From contig CM022665.1 of assembly GCA_012295275.1 (NCBI GenBank), positions 2,189,167 to 2,253,166 of the forward strand: a stretch of 64,000 nucleotides of DNA, given 5' to 3'. Under the pieces are notes generated by a model that worked only from the letters and a program-made list of their open reading frames with translations, was not told the DNA's origin and did no database searches. Positions 25,031-40,227 of the stretch are shown in pieces (the stretch's first letter is position 1; each line of letters begins with the position of its first letter). The DNA comes from Chrysomallon squamiferum (Eukaryota; Mollusca; Gastropoda; Neomphalida; Peltospiridae). The position numbers and the translations under genes were made by a program.

Positions 25031-27854
25031 GCGGTATTTGTTATTAATTGATATATTTTGACTTATGAATTGTTTTATGTCGACGAAAGATATTTACATC
25101 ATTTGTCTTTGAAAAACACTATTTTCGATTTTGTTACTAAAGAGTTTAATTTTTTAAATCATTCACATGAAAATTAAGACTCGTTCATAACTTTCACAGT
25201 AAAAAATAAAAATTAAAAATAAAATGTAAATAGAAATAAAGTGGCCATATTAGTCTCGATCGATACTATCTGCAGTTCATTTATTTGTGTTTTCTGAATG
25301 TTAAATATTTTTAGCTGAACACACATTTACCCTAGAGCTTTAACTCTCGAAAACGTTACTGCGTGCAGTTTTATGTTTATCTCGAGCAGTGATTCTTACG
25401 TGGTTTACAGAGCTGTAAAACCATTTCTAACTAATTATATTTTAATCTGAAATGTATTTCTGTACCCTTACATCAGCAAATAATTGTGTGAAATAAAATT
25501 TAAAAGAAACCACGAAATTATGTTTCTTAAAAATGAAAAAAGAACAAAAAATAATAATAATAATAATAATAAATAGCCAATCGAATACGGTTAATATAAA
25601 AAAACAAAAAATAAAAAATAAAAAAACACCCAAAACACAAGAACGTAACTAAAAGGAACAAGGGGTAGCAAGTGTCCATCCTCCACAGATGTACTACAAA
25701 CATTTTTGTTCAGCAAGTCTTTGTAGTGATGTCATTTACAGTCAGAGTATTTACACCTTTGTTGCAGACACATCTCTGACTGAACTCTGACAACATGGCC
25801 ACACGCTATGTTCAACAAACAAAACATACAGTGAGATGATTAATTAAATCTTTCGTTTATGAAGGAAATGTAAGCTACTTATTTCCGTATCGGTTAAAAC
25901 CAGTTAATGTCTAACTGCAGTTATTGCTAGGTGTAATTAGAACAAACATCCACAAGTGTACATACTTTATGATTAAAAAAACTCTATAAATAAACCATTT
26001 ATTTTGGAGTAACATATAACTGTTATATTGAAGATTATACCTTTACTCACACAAACACCTACGTACTTGTACAACTTCGACTAAGTTTTTGTGACTCCAA
26101 GAAACAAACATCACAACTGGTTGCGGTAGACTAAACAATTAAGAACATAATTGAAACTATTGTTCTCTGTAGTTATCTGAACCATGTCATTAATTTCACA
26201 CACAAATAACACGGTGGACTAATCATGCTTAGAAACATTTTATTTAAAAAACAATTATACATCTGTTTTCGACATAAAGGCACTAATTTTTAATTATTTA
26301 GCATTTAAATAAAAAAAATAGGTACTGTAAATAATGCAGTTACATATATATCACCACTCAGGTATTACAAGTGAATTATAATTTCTCCAGGCAAGGTGAA
26401 GCATGTAACCATGTAGCTGCTATGCTGTTAGCCTCAGAGGATTATCTGGCACAGGAACTGAACTGTATACTCGGAGGAAAAACATGTACAGATAGACTGC
26501 CAAGATGGAACCAGTAAGCCTGTTTGCTGTAACATTAAAATCGTTTTTCATTTCTATGTGAACCGATTACCCACAAACGTTTCCGATATGCACTGGCTGG
26601 ATATCGATGGAAAGATAACTGAACAATGGTCACGGCCTCCCATTACAGCATACTTGCTTTCACACCTACCCCCCCCCCGTTTGCAACAAGGGCTATTCTG
26701 GCGAGATCTCGCGACTTGTGTTCTCTAATTACCCAACAAAGGACACGTGTACAGTCGAATGCGAATCTCTATTGTGAATCGTCAAGAGGAAAGTCCACGA
26801 TACCCAAAATAAAAATTAACCATCTGGCCATCTTCCAAGTCTTACTGTTTTTATTTATTGAAAGTTATATGTGAAATAAAAGTATATTCACAATTAATCA
26901 ATCAACATATAAATAGATAGAAACATATACACACACAAACACACACACAAACGAACACATAAAATGATGTGGACTTAAAATACATTAAAATAAAACTAGA
27001 TCTTGGGTGATCTGTGCATACGCTGCCCCTTCCCCACGGAAAACCTATATCAGTGCACATTGATTAAAGACTTGGTTTCGATATCATCCATAGGGCAGGA
27101 GATAGACTCATTTTAACAAATAAAAAAAAAATAATAATAATAATAAATAAAAATACATATAAAAATTAAATTAAGTTAAAATAATGAATGAACAAAAATT
27201 AATTTAAAAAAGCAAAATAAGAAACACCAATTCGTTCCCCTCAAACAAAACCCCACCAAAAAAACCTTGAGGTATTGACATTTTCCAATTCTGTTTAACA
27301 TATAAATTATCAAATATTATAAATAATACTGGTAGTATTTAAAATAAATTTTTAATTTTTTTTTTTTTTTTTTAATTAAAAATCCCGGAAAAACCCGATT
27401 TCTGTAATTAACTATGAAATGTTTTGTGAAATAAATAAATTGGACGAGATCGGGGAACTTTGATCCATAATAAAATGTAAGTTATATCTAAAATAAAATT
27501 ATATTCACAATTCATCGATCAACATATAGATAGAAAGACAGACAGACACACACACACACACACACACACACAATTTAAACCTAAGACATAAAGTGACTGT
27601 GGATTCAAAATACATTAAAATAAATTTCAAGTCTCAGATCTTGATGATCCTTGAATACAATGCCCCTTCCCCACGGAAAACCTCTATTCTGAGTGATTTT
27701 ACATTTTTCAGTGCACTTTGATTAAAAACTTGGTTATGACGTCATTCATAGTGGCAGGGTATGAACTCATTATAACATTGTATCTATATCTTTTCCAGAA
27801 CTTTCCATCCGTCTTTGTCGTTTTACTAATCTTTGTTATTTTACTATTATTATT

Positions 27855-27885
<31 letters not shown>

Positions 27886-28064
27886 TATGTTATGTTATGT
27901 TTCCAAAGTTTAAGCACGAAAAAAACCGGAAATGGGGAAGTTTGTCATAGTTCGTGTAATAATGACGTAGCAAAGATAAAATTTAAAAAGTAACGATCGT
28001 CACTGACTGATTCATTTAGCGTGTTACATTTTGCAAGTAGGAAGGGCAAAGCAAACGGAATAAA
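25031..28064. other. Spacer between the secreted-protein gene and E3 copy A
   Basis: Apart from the SWIM-type orphan exon, no gene is seen. Two copies of a block of about 150 bp containing CCCCTTCCCCACGGAAAACC (about 26962-27117 and 27584-27770) lie here. This block recurs in every unit (for example about 32820, 36040, 39757, 43010, 46640 and 49880). A CA array lies at about 27546-27572. The last 150 bp before 28065 is a shortened version of the E3 promoter and lacks the GGAAATTCC site found before copies B-D. Confidence 0.5.
26391..26513 (+). pseudogene. Orphan exon with half of a SWIM zinc finger
   Basis: An acceptor (TTTCTCCAG) and a donor (gtaagc) frame 123 bp that read QGEACNHVAAMLLASEDY and end CTDRLPRWNQ. 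The GEACNHVAA core is the C.H half of a SWIM-type zinc finger, as found in mobile, YqaJ-recombinase-associated proteins of marine invertebrates. The exon with the CxC half was not found, and no partner exons follow, so this is a stranded exon. A second copy lies in unit 2. Confidence 0.5.
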
Positions 28065-28599
28065 ATGTCTGATCAATTCTCTGATATCTACAACGTATTT
28101 GTTAAAGGGATAGAGGGAAAGACGAAGACATTACAAATCCATAAGGTCTGTTTAACTTTTATTTATATCTACTGCAGGATTGTAGAGATGGGAAGTGCCA
28201 TATTTGTTGAAATTTTGGAATTATATTTTGTTTCGTCAAATTTCCTTTTCTTTTATTTATTTTTTTTTTTTTTTTTTTTATTTATATTTTTATTTATATA
28301 TTTTTTTTTCTCTTCTGTTTTATTGGATGACATAATACTTGATGTTATTCTTGAATAACTGAAAAAAATATTTATCAAACATTTTATATTTTATTTATTT
28401 GCATTTTCGATTATTTCAATTACAGTAATTATATTATTTATTTCTTTATTTACTTTTTTAAATAATAAGGACGCCACGATTGACGAGCTTATACAGCAGA
28501 TATCAAAAAAACTAAACATTCCAGTAGATGAATTGAGAATTCTTTATACAAGTAAGAATGATACACCAAGAGAATATATACAAATATGCCACATTGTCA

Positions 28600-28671
<72 letters not shown>

Positions 28672-29797
28672 ATTTTCATTCTTGTTATTACGTTAAACAT
28701 GAAATCAAGATGTTCAAACTCTCTCTCTCTCTTTTTTATTACTCTTTTATATATATATATTTATATTACTTGTTTTTTTTTATTCTAATTATCATTATTA
28801 CTCTTCTTGCTGTTGTCGTTGTTATTCATGTTGAATTTAATTCTTTGTCTGGATTCAGAAAAATCACGTGTTATTTTTCTTGTCTGTTTATTCCTAGCGA
28901 AACAGCTTGAATACGGAAGTAACAAGAATCTATCAGATTACAAAATGCAGAACAATTCAACGGTGTTTGTAATGGTGGGGCTGAAAGGAGGTTTTGAAGA
29001 AGATTACTCGCCTAAACAGCTGGACGAAGACGCACCACGGTCTGATGAGCCAGATATGACAACACAGGACGACGATCCCAATAATGAACGAGCACAGATG
29101 CCATGTGGCCATGCCATCGGTAAGAAACGAAAATAACAGATTTGTGGTTTTACACAATGATGATGATGATGATGATGATTATGATGATGATGATGATGAT
29201 AAACGATTATGTAAATAATGATGATGACAGCAGTGATGATACGTCTCTTTATTATTTCCTGTTAATAGATTATACCACTTTTCTATTGCCTTTGGTAGAC
29301 TAGCTGGAATTCTCTCTTAAAATCTTCAAAGAATTTTAATATTTGTTATTCATCTTCATAGGCCCAGAATCCATAACAGCATATTGCCGAAGCCTCCTTG
29401 ATGCTGGAAAGTTCCAGTTTCTACGTCCTTACAAACAGCTCAATGAATGGCCTTTCCTCAATGTTAGGCGCCTGGCAGTTTTGACCGAAGGAGAAATTAT
29501 CACATTTGAAAGGAAGCTCTGTGAAATCTACATACGCAAAGCAATGGGGATTCAGGAATGTCCACAGTGTCATTCCTTTGCGAGCGAGTCCGCAAAACCA
29601 ACCGCCGAGTCATCTGCACGTTTTGCTCCAGAAAGGGACCTCGTTTTGAATCCTGCTGGTCATGCCTGGGACTGGAACAGATGCATGTGGCAACAGTGAA
29701 TGCTCCGGAGAAGATCCCCGTCTGAGCATTCTTCGCAAAGCATCGAAGAAAACTATCGTTGGTGTGGCTAACTGTCCCTCGTGTCGAGCCTGCCCAT
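28065..29797 (+). pseudogene. Ubiquitin-like-RBR E3 ligase, copy A (broken)
   Basis: Exons 1-3 are open and correctly spliced: 28065-28145, 28470-28551 and 28898-29119. Exon 4 starts at 29362 and is damaged. A 15-bp in-frame loss near 29433 removes the Cys of the YCGK motif. One base is lost near 29575 (CATTCC where intact copies have CATTGCC), shifting the frame inside the IBR region. About 13 bp are lost near 29665. At 29797 a deletion of about 250 bp joins the Cys-Pro before RING2 directly to 3' flanking sequence, removing the catalytic RING2. The diGly end of the ubiquitin-like domain is GLKGG here. No active ligase can be made; a ubiquitin-like protein with a partial RBR might still be produced. 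Confidence 0.85.
28602..28670. repeat. TC array in intron 2 of copy A
   Basis: A CT dinucleotide array sits at the same intron position in all four amplified E3 copies but differs in length: about 69 bp here, about 140 bp in B (34098-34238), about 62 bp in C (40868-40930) and about 46 bp in D (47748-47795). Confidence 0.85.
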
Positions 29798-29817
29798 TTA
29801 AATTCATTAACTTTTAT

Positions 29818-29895
<78 letters not shown>
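29818..29895. repeat. AAT array after copy A
   Basis: A nearly pure AAT trinucleotide array of about 78 bp follows the truncated end of copy A. The same position in C and D holds a shorter array. Confidence 0.9.
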
Positions 29896-30137
29896 CATAA
29901 TCATAATCATAATAATAATAATTATGTTAATTACTATGATGATTTATTAAAAGTAAATAACTTAAGATAAAGGTATAGTATGTAGAAGTATTGGTGCATA
30001 GCAAGTTCAGTTACTTATATCGTTGTTTCTTTAGTTTTCTGAATGCTTGTTGCTTGCTTCAAATAAAAATAGATAAATCAAAAACTTGGACTTTTCGTTT
30101 TTAAATTACAAAAAGCAGTATTTATTTTTAATGGAAC

Positions 30138-30156
30138 TGACGTCAGAGGTTCATTG
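30138..30156. promoter_or_regulatory. CRE plus inverted CCAAT downstream of copy A
   Basis: A perfect TGACGTCA palindrome (30138-30145) is followed within about 10 bp by ATTGG, an inverted CCAAT box. The pair recurs after every amplified E3 copy and could belong to a promoter or enhancer. Confidence 0.35.
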
Positions 30157-32045
30157 GTTACACTTCTAGTCAGACGTCGTGTTAGTTTTGTAACCGCAGT
30201 AGAAAATAATCGACTCTTTTCCACTAATGGGATACGTGTTTTACTGAAAGAAAAGTAAAGCTGAACAGTGACTTGTTCTAATTGATTCTAACACATGGCT
30301 GATTTAACATACGTTGTATATACACACACGCACACAGAAACACTCATACACATATTCTCTGAAATATACATGTGTAATTATATATAAATACTGTCAACAA
30401 CTTTCATATATGTGTATAAAAAATATACATCAGGTATGTAGCTACATTAAATACAATAAAACAAAACACTCGTTTCTATTTCGTCGATCAGTAATGGAAC
30501 TTAATAACTTTAATGTTCCTTAATTGTAGTTTCTAGAAATTTATCTTCAGTTGTTTAGCCTGATTTTCAGACTCTACGAAACTGTAGACCTACAAAAAGT
30601 CGATTTACAATAACAAAAATAATTTAAAAAAAAATAAAAAAAAGCTTTGAATATAAATAATTAACTTTTTTAAGAGCGAAAATGTATATTTATGTTGAAA
30701 CGTTCCACTGATTTATTGCCATTTTACATTTATCAATATTATATAACGCTAAATAAATTTACCTCACAGGTAATGTTCGTCTAGAATCTAGACTCTAGAT
30801 GCTTGGATGCATACAGAACACAAAACGTTATTTATCTTATTTTATTTTTTCTCTTTAATCTTTTTCTTGTAATAGTTTTATTTCAGTCAATGAATCGAAA
30901 TCATTTTGTTTTACTTTAGCACTTTTTAAAAACACAATTCTGAAACTATTGAAAAGTAAAAATTCTAATCGTACATTAAGACATGATCACTGATTTATAA
31001 AACTGATTCCTTCTTCTTTCACACAATGAAGAAATACAACAACTTTCAGTCTCACTAAAATATTCAAATACAGATGTGATAAGATCTTAAGCTAGTTATT
31101 TAAATTTATTTATTTATTGCTGTTTATATATTAATAAAATCTGAGAAACAGAAGTCTAAAGTCTTATGTTGGTCAGTCGACGTTGGTTTTGAAAGTTATC
31201 CCCACTGACAAAATTATCTGCTTATGCCTGTTCACTTATATTTGCTATGCACACTGAAAATAGTTTCAGATTTAAACACGGTTTTAGTAATTGTGAAATG
31301 AACAAGAAAAAATAAGTACTATAATTAACAGGTTAGAAGTAGATTTATGTGGATTTATATCAGAGTATTTACACCTTTGTTGCAGACACATCTCTGACTG
31401 AACTCTGACAACATGGCCACACGCCACGCTCAACAAACAAAACATACAGTGAGATGATTAATTAAATGTTTCGTTTATGAAGGAAATGTAAGCTACTTAT
31501 TTCCGTATCGGTTAAAACCAGTTAATGTCTAACTGCAGTTATTGCTAGGTGTAATTAGAACAAACATCCACAAGTGTACATACTTTATGATTAAAAAAAC
31601 TCTATAAATAAACCATTTATTTTGGAGTAACATATAACTGTTATATTTAAGATTATACCTTTACTCATATACTCACACAAATACCTACATACTTGTACAA
31701 CTTCGACTAAGTATTTGTGACTCCAAGAAACAAACACCACAACTAGTTGCGGTAGACTAAACAATTAAGAACATAATTGAAACTATTGTTCTCTGTAGTT
31801 ATCTGAACCATGTCATTAATTTCACACGCAAATAACACGGTGGACTAATCATGCTTAGAAACATTTTATTTAAAAAACAATTATACATCTGTTTTCGACG
31901 TATTAAAAAATAAAGGACTAATTTTTAATTATTTACCATTTACATAAAAAAAATAGGTACTGTAAATAATACAGTTACATATATATCACCACTCAGGTAT
32001 TTACCATATTACAAGTGAATTTATAATTTTTGCAGTTACAGTGAA

Positions 32046-32158
32046 GTATGTAACCATGTAGCTGCTATGCTGTTCGCCTCAGAGGATTATCTGGCACAGG
32101 GACTGAACTGTATACTCGGAGGAAAAACATGTACAGATAGACTGCAAAGATGGAACCA
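32046..32158 (+). pseudogene. Second copy of the SWIM-type orphan exon
   Basis: This copy reads SEVCNHVAAMLFASEDYL and ends CTDRLQRWNQ, with the same donor (gtaagc). The upstream junction has changed (TTGCAGTTACAG), and the Gly before the Cys is lost. Units 3 and 4 lack this exon and carry a THAP-like fragment in the equivalent interval. Confidence 0.5.
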
Positions 32159-32775
32159 GTAAGCCTGTTTGCTGTAACATTAAAATCGTTTTTCATTTCT
32201 ATGTGAACCGATTACCCACAAACATTTCCGATATGTCACGGCCTCCCATTACAGCATGCTTGCTTTCACACCTAACCCCCCCCCCCCCCGTTTGCAACAA
32301 GGGCTATTCTGGCGAGATGTCGCGACTTGTGTTCTCTAATTACCCAACAAAGGACACGTGTACAGTGGAATGCGAATCTCTATTGTGAGTTGTCAAGTGG
32401 AACGTCCACAATACCCAAAATAAAAATTAGTCATCTGGCCATCTTCCAAGTCATGATCTATATAATAAAATTAATAAGTTTTAGCTTAATTTATTAGACA
32501 AGTCAGAGCAAGTTTCTATCTCACTCTCTTATTTATTTATTTATTTATTTATTTATTATTTTTAATGTATTATTTTTTTTCTTTTTTTCTTTTAGTGGGT
32601 TTTTGGTGGGTTTGGGGGTTTTTTTCCTCTCATAATTATTTATTTATTTATTTATTTGGTAAAGCAGGCGACACGAAATAAATAAATTGGGAGAATGGGG
32701 GAACTCTGGTTCATAATAAAATAAAATTGTATTCACAATTAATCAATCAACATATAGATAGATAGTAACAGACGC

Positions 32776-32819
<44 letters not shown>

Positions 32820-33199
32820 TAAAGCTAAGACATAAAACGACTGTGGATTGAAAATACATTAAAATGAATTTCAATTCTTAGATCTTGGGTGATCCGTGCA
32901 TACGCTATCCCTTCCTAACGGAAAACCTCTATTCTGAGTGATTTTACATTTTTCAGTGCATTTTGATTAAAAACTTGGTTTCGATATCATTCATAGCGGC
33001 AGGGTATGAACTCATTATAATGATACTTATTTCATTATAAAAATTATATTCATCACAGTATGACATCTTATCTGTATTTTTTCTAGCATTTTCCATCCGC
33101 CTTTCTCATTTTAATAATGGTTTGTTATTTTATAATTTTATCTTTCCATATTTCAAGCACGAAACAAAGCGACAGTGGGGAAGAATATCATATCGCAAC

Positions 33200-33210
33200 T
33201 GGAAATTCCA
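33200..33210. promoter_or_regulatory. Palindromic kappaB-like site before copy B
   Basis: TGGAAATTCCA lies 113-123 bp before the start codon of copy B and is followed about 10 bp later by TGACGTGGC. The same arrangement precedes copies C and D. Confidence 0.4.
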
Positions 33211-33322
33211 CGTACAAATGACGTGGCAAAGAAATTCTTTTTAAAACAACGATCGTACCTCGTTTTATTCATTTCGCGTGTTATTTTTGTCCCAGTAAGA
33301 AGGGTTAAACAAACGGAGTACA

Positions 33323-35347
<2,025 letters not shown>

Positions 35348-38259
35348 CATCGAGTACATAGCTCAACTTTTGACTTTCGATCCACGAACTTGTAGAAATT
35401 GTTTTTACTAACAAATTAAATTCATTTATGGCATAATAATAATAATAATAATGTTTTATTACTATGATGATTTATTAAAAGTAAATAACTTAAGATAAAG
35501 GTATAGTATGTAGAAATATTGGTGTATAGCAAGTTCACTTACTTATATCCTTGATTCTTTAGTTTTCTGAATGCTTATTTCTTGTTTCAAATAAAAATAG
35601 ATAAATCAATAACATGGACTTTTCGTTTTTAAATTACAAAAAGCAGGATTTATTTTTAATGGAACTGACGTCAGAGGTTCATTGGTTACACTTCTAGTCA
35701 GACGTCGTGTTAGTTTTGTAACCGCAGTAGAAAATAATCGACTCTTTTCCACTAATGGGATACGTGTTTTACTGAAAGAAAAGTAAAGCTGAACAGTGAC
35801 TTGTTCTAAATGATTCTAACACATGGCTGATTTAACATACGTTGTAGAAAATTAGCTTGTGTACAATGTCCCATTCAGAATTAGATTCATTGTAAAGGGA
35901 CTGTATCTTGGTGACTACTCCTAGTTATTCGTGTTCAAGCTTCAGATTTTCATCTGTATCTCTCAAAACGTTCCCTGTAACTAATAATATCTGTCTACCC
36001 ATCTATCCAACCACACACACATACATATAAAACTAACACATAAAATGATGTGGACTTAAAACACATTAAAATAAAACCAGATCTTGAGTGATCTGTGCAT
36101 ACGCTGCCCCTTCCCCACGGAAAACCTATATCAGCGCACATTGATTAAAAACTTGGTTTCGATATCATCCATAGGACAGGAGACAGACTCATTTTAATTT
36201 AAAAAATAATAATAATCAATAAATAAATAAATCAAATAATGAATGAATGAATGAATGAATACAAATTAATTCAAAAAAGCAAAATACGAAATCCCCAAAT
36301 CCCCCCCTTCAAAACTCCCCAAAAGAACGTTGAGGTATTGACATTTTCCAGTTCTGTTTAACACATAAATTTTCAAATATTATAAATAATATTGGTAGTA
36401 TTTAAAATAAATAAATTAATAATTAAAAAAAATTAAATTAAATTAAAAACCCACCGGAAAACCCGATTTCTATAATTAACTGTTTAGTTACGATAACAGT
36501 GTTGTTGTTTACGTTAGTGACCTAATCTTACAGCAACGATTATGTTCGATATACGTAACAATTGTGAGTCATCAAGTGGAAAACCCACAATACTCAAAAT
36601 AAAAATTAGTCATCTGGCCATCTTCCAAGTCATGATCTATATAATAAAATGAATAAGTTTTAGCTAATTTATCAGACAAGTCAGAGCAAGTTTCTATCTC
36701 ACTCTCTTTATTTATTTATTTAGTTATTTATTATTTTTAATGGGTTTTTTCTTTCTTTCTTTTCTTGTTTTAGTGTTTTTTTGGTAGGTTTTTTTTTATA
36801 GTTTTTTCCCTCTCATATTTATTTATTTATTTATTTATTTATTATTTGGTAAAGCAGGCGACACGAAATAAATAAATTGGGAGAATGGGGAACTTTGGTT
36901 CATAATAAAATATATGTTATATGTAAAATAAAATTATATTCACAATTAATCAGTCAATGTATAGATAGTAACACACGCACACGCACACACGCAAACTTTA
37001 AAGCTAAGACATAAAACGACTGTGGATTGAAAATACATTAAAATAAATTTCATGTCTCAGATCTTGATGATCCTTGAATACGAAAACCTCTATTCTGAGT
37101 GGCTAATTTAACATACGTTGTATATACACACACGCACACACAAACACTAATATACATATTCTCTGAAATATACATGTGTAATTATATATAAATACTGTCA
37201 ACAACTGTCATATACGTGTATAAAAAAATATACATCAGGTATGTAGCTACATTAAATACAATAAAACAAAACACTCGTTTCTATTTCGTCGATCAGTAAT
37301 GGAACTTAATAACGTTAATGTTCCTTAATTGTAGTTTCTAGAAATTTATCTTCAGTTGTTTAGCCTGATATTCAGACTCTACGAAACTGTAGACCTACAA
37401 AAAGTCGATTTACAATAACAAAAATAATTTTAAAAAAAAGAAAGAAAAAAGCCTTCTCTGAATATAAATAATTAGCTTTTTTAAGAGCGAAAATGTATAT
37501 TTATGTTGAAACGTTTCCACTGATTTATTGTCATTTTACATTTATCAATATTATATAACGCTAAATAAATTTACCTCACAGGTAATGTTCGTCTAGAATC
37601 TAGACTCTAGATGCTTGGATGCATACAGAACACTAAACGTTATTTATCTTATTTTATTTTTTCTCTTTAATCTTTTTCTTGTAATAGTTTTATTTCAGTC
37701 AATGAATCGAAATCATTTTGTTTTACTTTAGCACTTTTTAAAAACACAATTCTGAAACTATTGAAAAGTAAAAATTCTAATCGTACATTAAGACATGATC
37801 ACTGATTTATGAAATTGATTCCTTCTTCTTTCACACAATGAAGAAATACAACAACTTTCAGTCTCACTAAAATATTCAAATACAGATGTGATAAGATCTT
37901 AAGCTAGTTATTTAAATTTATTTATTTATTGCTGTTTATATATTAATAAAATCTGAGAAACAGAAGTCTAAAGTCTTATGTTGGTCAGCCGACGTTGGTT
38001 TTGAAAGTTATCCCCACTGACAAAATGATCTGCTTATGCCTGTTCACTTATATTTGCTATGCACACTGAAAATAGTTTCGGATTTAAACACGGTTTTAGT
38101 AATTGTGAAATGAACAAGAAAAATGAATACTATAATGAACAGGTTAGAAGTAGATTTATGTGGATTTAAAAATGTTAACATTTAAGCTTATTTTTTGAAT
38201 GATATCGTGTCTCACCTGTGCGTGTCTCACCTGTGCGTATCTCTTGACCAATGTTACAG
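35348..38259. other. Unit 2 tail and unit 3 start
   Basis: After copy B come the TGACGTCA/ATTGG pair (35666-35684), then a segment of about 1.2 kb (35.85-37.1 kb) shared with units 3 and 4. From about 37.1 kb intron 1 sequence resumes and switches to intron 4 sequence near 37,908. No gene is visible. Confidence 0.6.
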
Positions 38260-38540
38260 GTATGTGTGAGGCTGGCACTGTTTGGAGTGACGCAAACAAC
38301 GTTTGTCAATCTGAAACAACCATTTTCTCGTCCACTCCAGCAAACAGTAATACGTTGGATGCTTCAACGACGACAACACCGTTAATACCGGATTGCTCAG
38401 AAGACGACGATACATATTACCCGGGAGAGAAATGTGACAGCTTTTACCACTGTGATCAGGGAAATGCTGTGACATTGTCATGTGGTCCAGGCACTATTTG
38501 GAATCAGAGTTCTAAAGTCTGTGTTACGGGAAGCTGCTGA
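38260..38540 (+). pseudogene. Orphan copy of the chitin-binding last exon (unit 3)
   Basis: This 281-bp exon keeps the acceptor (TTACAG), phase, all Cys of the chitin-binding module and the stop of the secreted-protein gene, with two amino-acid changes near its start (Ser-Asp-Ala...Val-Cys in place of Ser-Asn-Ala...Asp-Cys). No sushi, EGF or PAN exon precedes it within the unit, so it has no signal peptide of its own. An upstream in-frame ATG at 38199 would add about 20 residues rich in Cys and Leu, a weak alternative start. It could be spliced as an alternative terminal exon of the upstream gene; otherwise it is a passenger. Confidence 0.75.
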
Positions 38541-39217
38541 AAACAATGAATTGAGAATACTCTGATGTTTCATAATCTCATCTGCGACATTTTAATAATT
38601 AAAAACATTTGCACAAATAAATCTCTTTCAAGGATACTGTCAACAATAAATGATACTTAGAAAATGTAAAGTGTCAGTGAAATAAATGTTTCGGCTAATA
38701 CAGATTAGAAAGCGGTATTTGTTATTAATTGATATATTTTGACTTTTGAGTTGTACGATGTCGCCATCATTTGTCTTTGAAAAACAGTCTGTTCTCGATT
38801 CTATTACTAAAGAGTTTAATTTTTAAAATCATTCACATGAAAATTAAGACTCGTTCATAACTTTCACAGTAAAAAATAAAAAATAAAAATAAAATGTAAA
38901 TAGAAATAAAGTGGCCATATTAGTCTCGATCGATACTATCTGCAGTTCATTTATTTGGGTATTGTGTTTTCTGAATGTTAAATATTTTTAGCTGATCACA
39001 CATTTACCCTAGAGCTCTTCAGGAACACATCTCGCTTTTGTTAACTGTTAAGGCCTGTCTCCGGAAAACGTTACTGCGTGCAGTTTTATGTTTATCTCGA
39101 GCAGTGATTCTTACGTGGTTTACAGAGCTGTAAAACCATTTCTAACTAATTATATTTTAATCTGAAATGTATTTCTGTACCCTTACATCAGCAAATAATT
39201 GTGTCAAATAAAATTTA

Positions 39218-39310
39218 AAATAAATCGATGAAAGGATAAAGAATTTCCCGGACTTCTGCGATTGGTACAATTAATAAGTGAACACTGGTCATGGCCTCCT
39301 ATTACAGCAT
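39218..39310 (-). pseudogene. THAP-domain N-terminal fragment (unit 3)
   Basis: The minus strand reads DQCSLINCTNRRSPGNSLSF followed by HRF. This is the start of a THAP zinc finger (C-x4-C then NRR...LSFHRF). The usual following Pro and the remaining two thirds of the domain are absent; the frame runs into AT-rich DNA. It is a truncated piece, probably from a mobile or mobile-derived THAP gene. Confidence 0.5.
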
Positions 39311-39525
39311 GGTTGCCTTTGTCCAAACAACTCCGTTTGCAACAAGGTCTATTCTGGCGAGATCTCGTGATAGGCGTCCTCGAATTACCCAACAACGGAC
39401 ACGTGTGCAGTGGAATGCGAATCTCTATTGTGAGTCATCAAGTGGAAAGTCCACAATACCCAAAATAAAAATTAGTCATCTGGCCATCTTCCAAGTCTGA
39501 CTTTCTTTCTTTCTTTCTTTATTTC

Positions 39526-39577
<52 letters not shown>

Positions 39578-40105
39578 TAATGTATTCTTTTATTTCTTTT
39601 CTTGTATATTTTTTTCTTGAATATTTATTTATTTATTTGGTAAAGCAGGAGGCACGAAAATAAAATTATATTCACAATTAATCAGTCAACATATAGACAT
39701 ACACACACATACACACACACACACATATAAAGCTAACACATATAAAACGAACACATAAAATGATGTGGACTTAAAATACATTAAAATAAAACTAGATCTT
39801 TGGTGATCTGTGCATACCCTGCCCCTTCCCCACGGAAAACCTATATCAGTGCATTTTGATTAAAAACTTGGTTTCGATGCCATTCGTAGTGGCAGGGTAT
39901 GAACTCATTATAATGATACTTATTTCATTATAAAAATTATATTCATCACAGTATGACATCGTATCTATATTTTTTCTAGCATTTTCCAATCGCCTTTCTC
40001 ATTTTAATAATGTTTTTTTTTTTTTTTTTTTTTTTTTATCATTTTATCTTTCCAAAGTTCAAGCACGAAAGAAAGCGAAAGTGGGGAAGTTTGTCATATC
40101 GCAAC

Positions 40106-40134
40106 TGGAAATTCCACGTACAAATGACGTGGCA
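40106..40134. promoter_or_regulatory. kappaB-like palindrome and TGACGT motif before copy C
   Basis: TGGAAATTCCA at 40106-40116 matches the symmetrical Rel/NF-kappaB core GGAAATTCC. TGACGTGGCA (40125-40134) is a CREB/ATF/XBP1-type core. Both lie 94-122 bp before the start codon. The pair is kept in B, C and D and missing from A. Confidence 0.45.
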
Positions 40135-40227
40135 AAGAAATTCTTTTTAAAACAACGATCGTACCTCGTTTTATTCATTTCGCGTGTTACTTTTTGCAAG
40201 TAGGAAGGGTAAAGCAAACGGAGTACA

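Larger units (their letters stand above)
29896..33322. other. Start of unit 2, without the chitin-binding exon
   Basis: From about 30,303 the sequence follows intron 1 of the secreted-protein gene. Near 31,093 it switches to intron 4 (the equivalent of about 24,314). Near 31,360 it jumps to the equivalent of about 25,744, so the last exon is deleted from this unit. No open gene is present apart from the SWIM-type orphan exon. A CA array lies at about 32776-32818. Confidence 0.6.

Noticed and set aside
29500-29970. Open frames of poly-Asn and poly-Ile after copy A
   Set aside because: Products of the AAT array; not genes.
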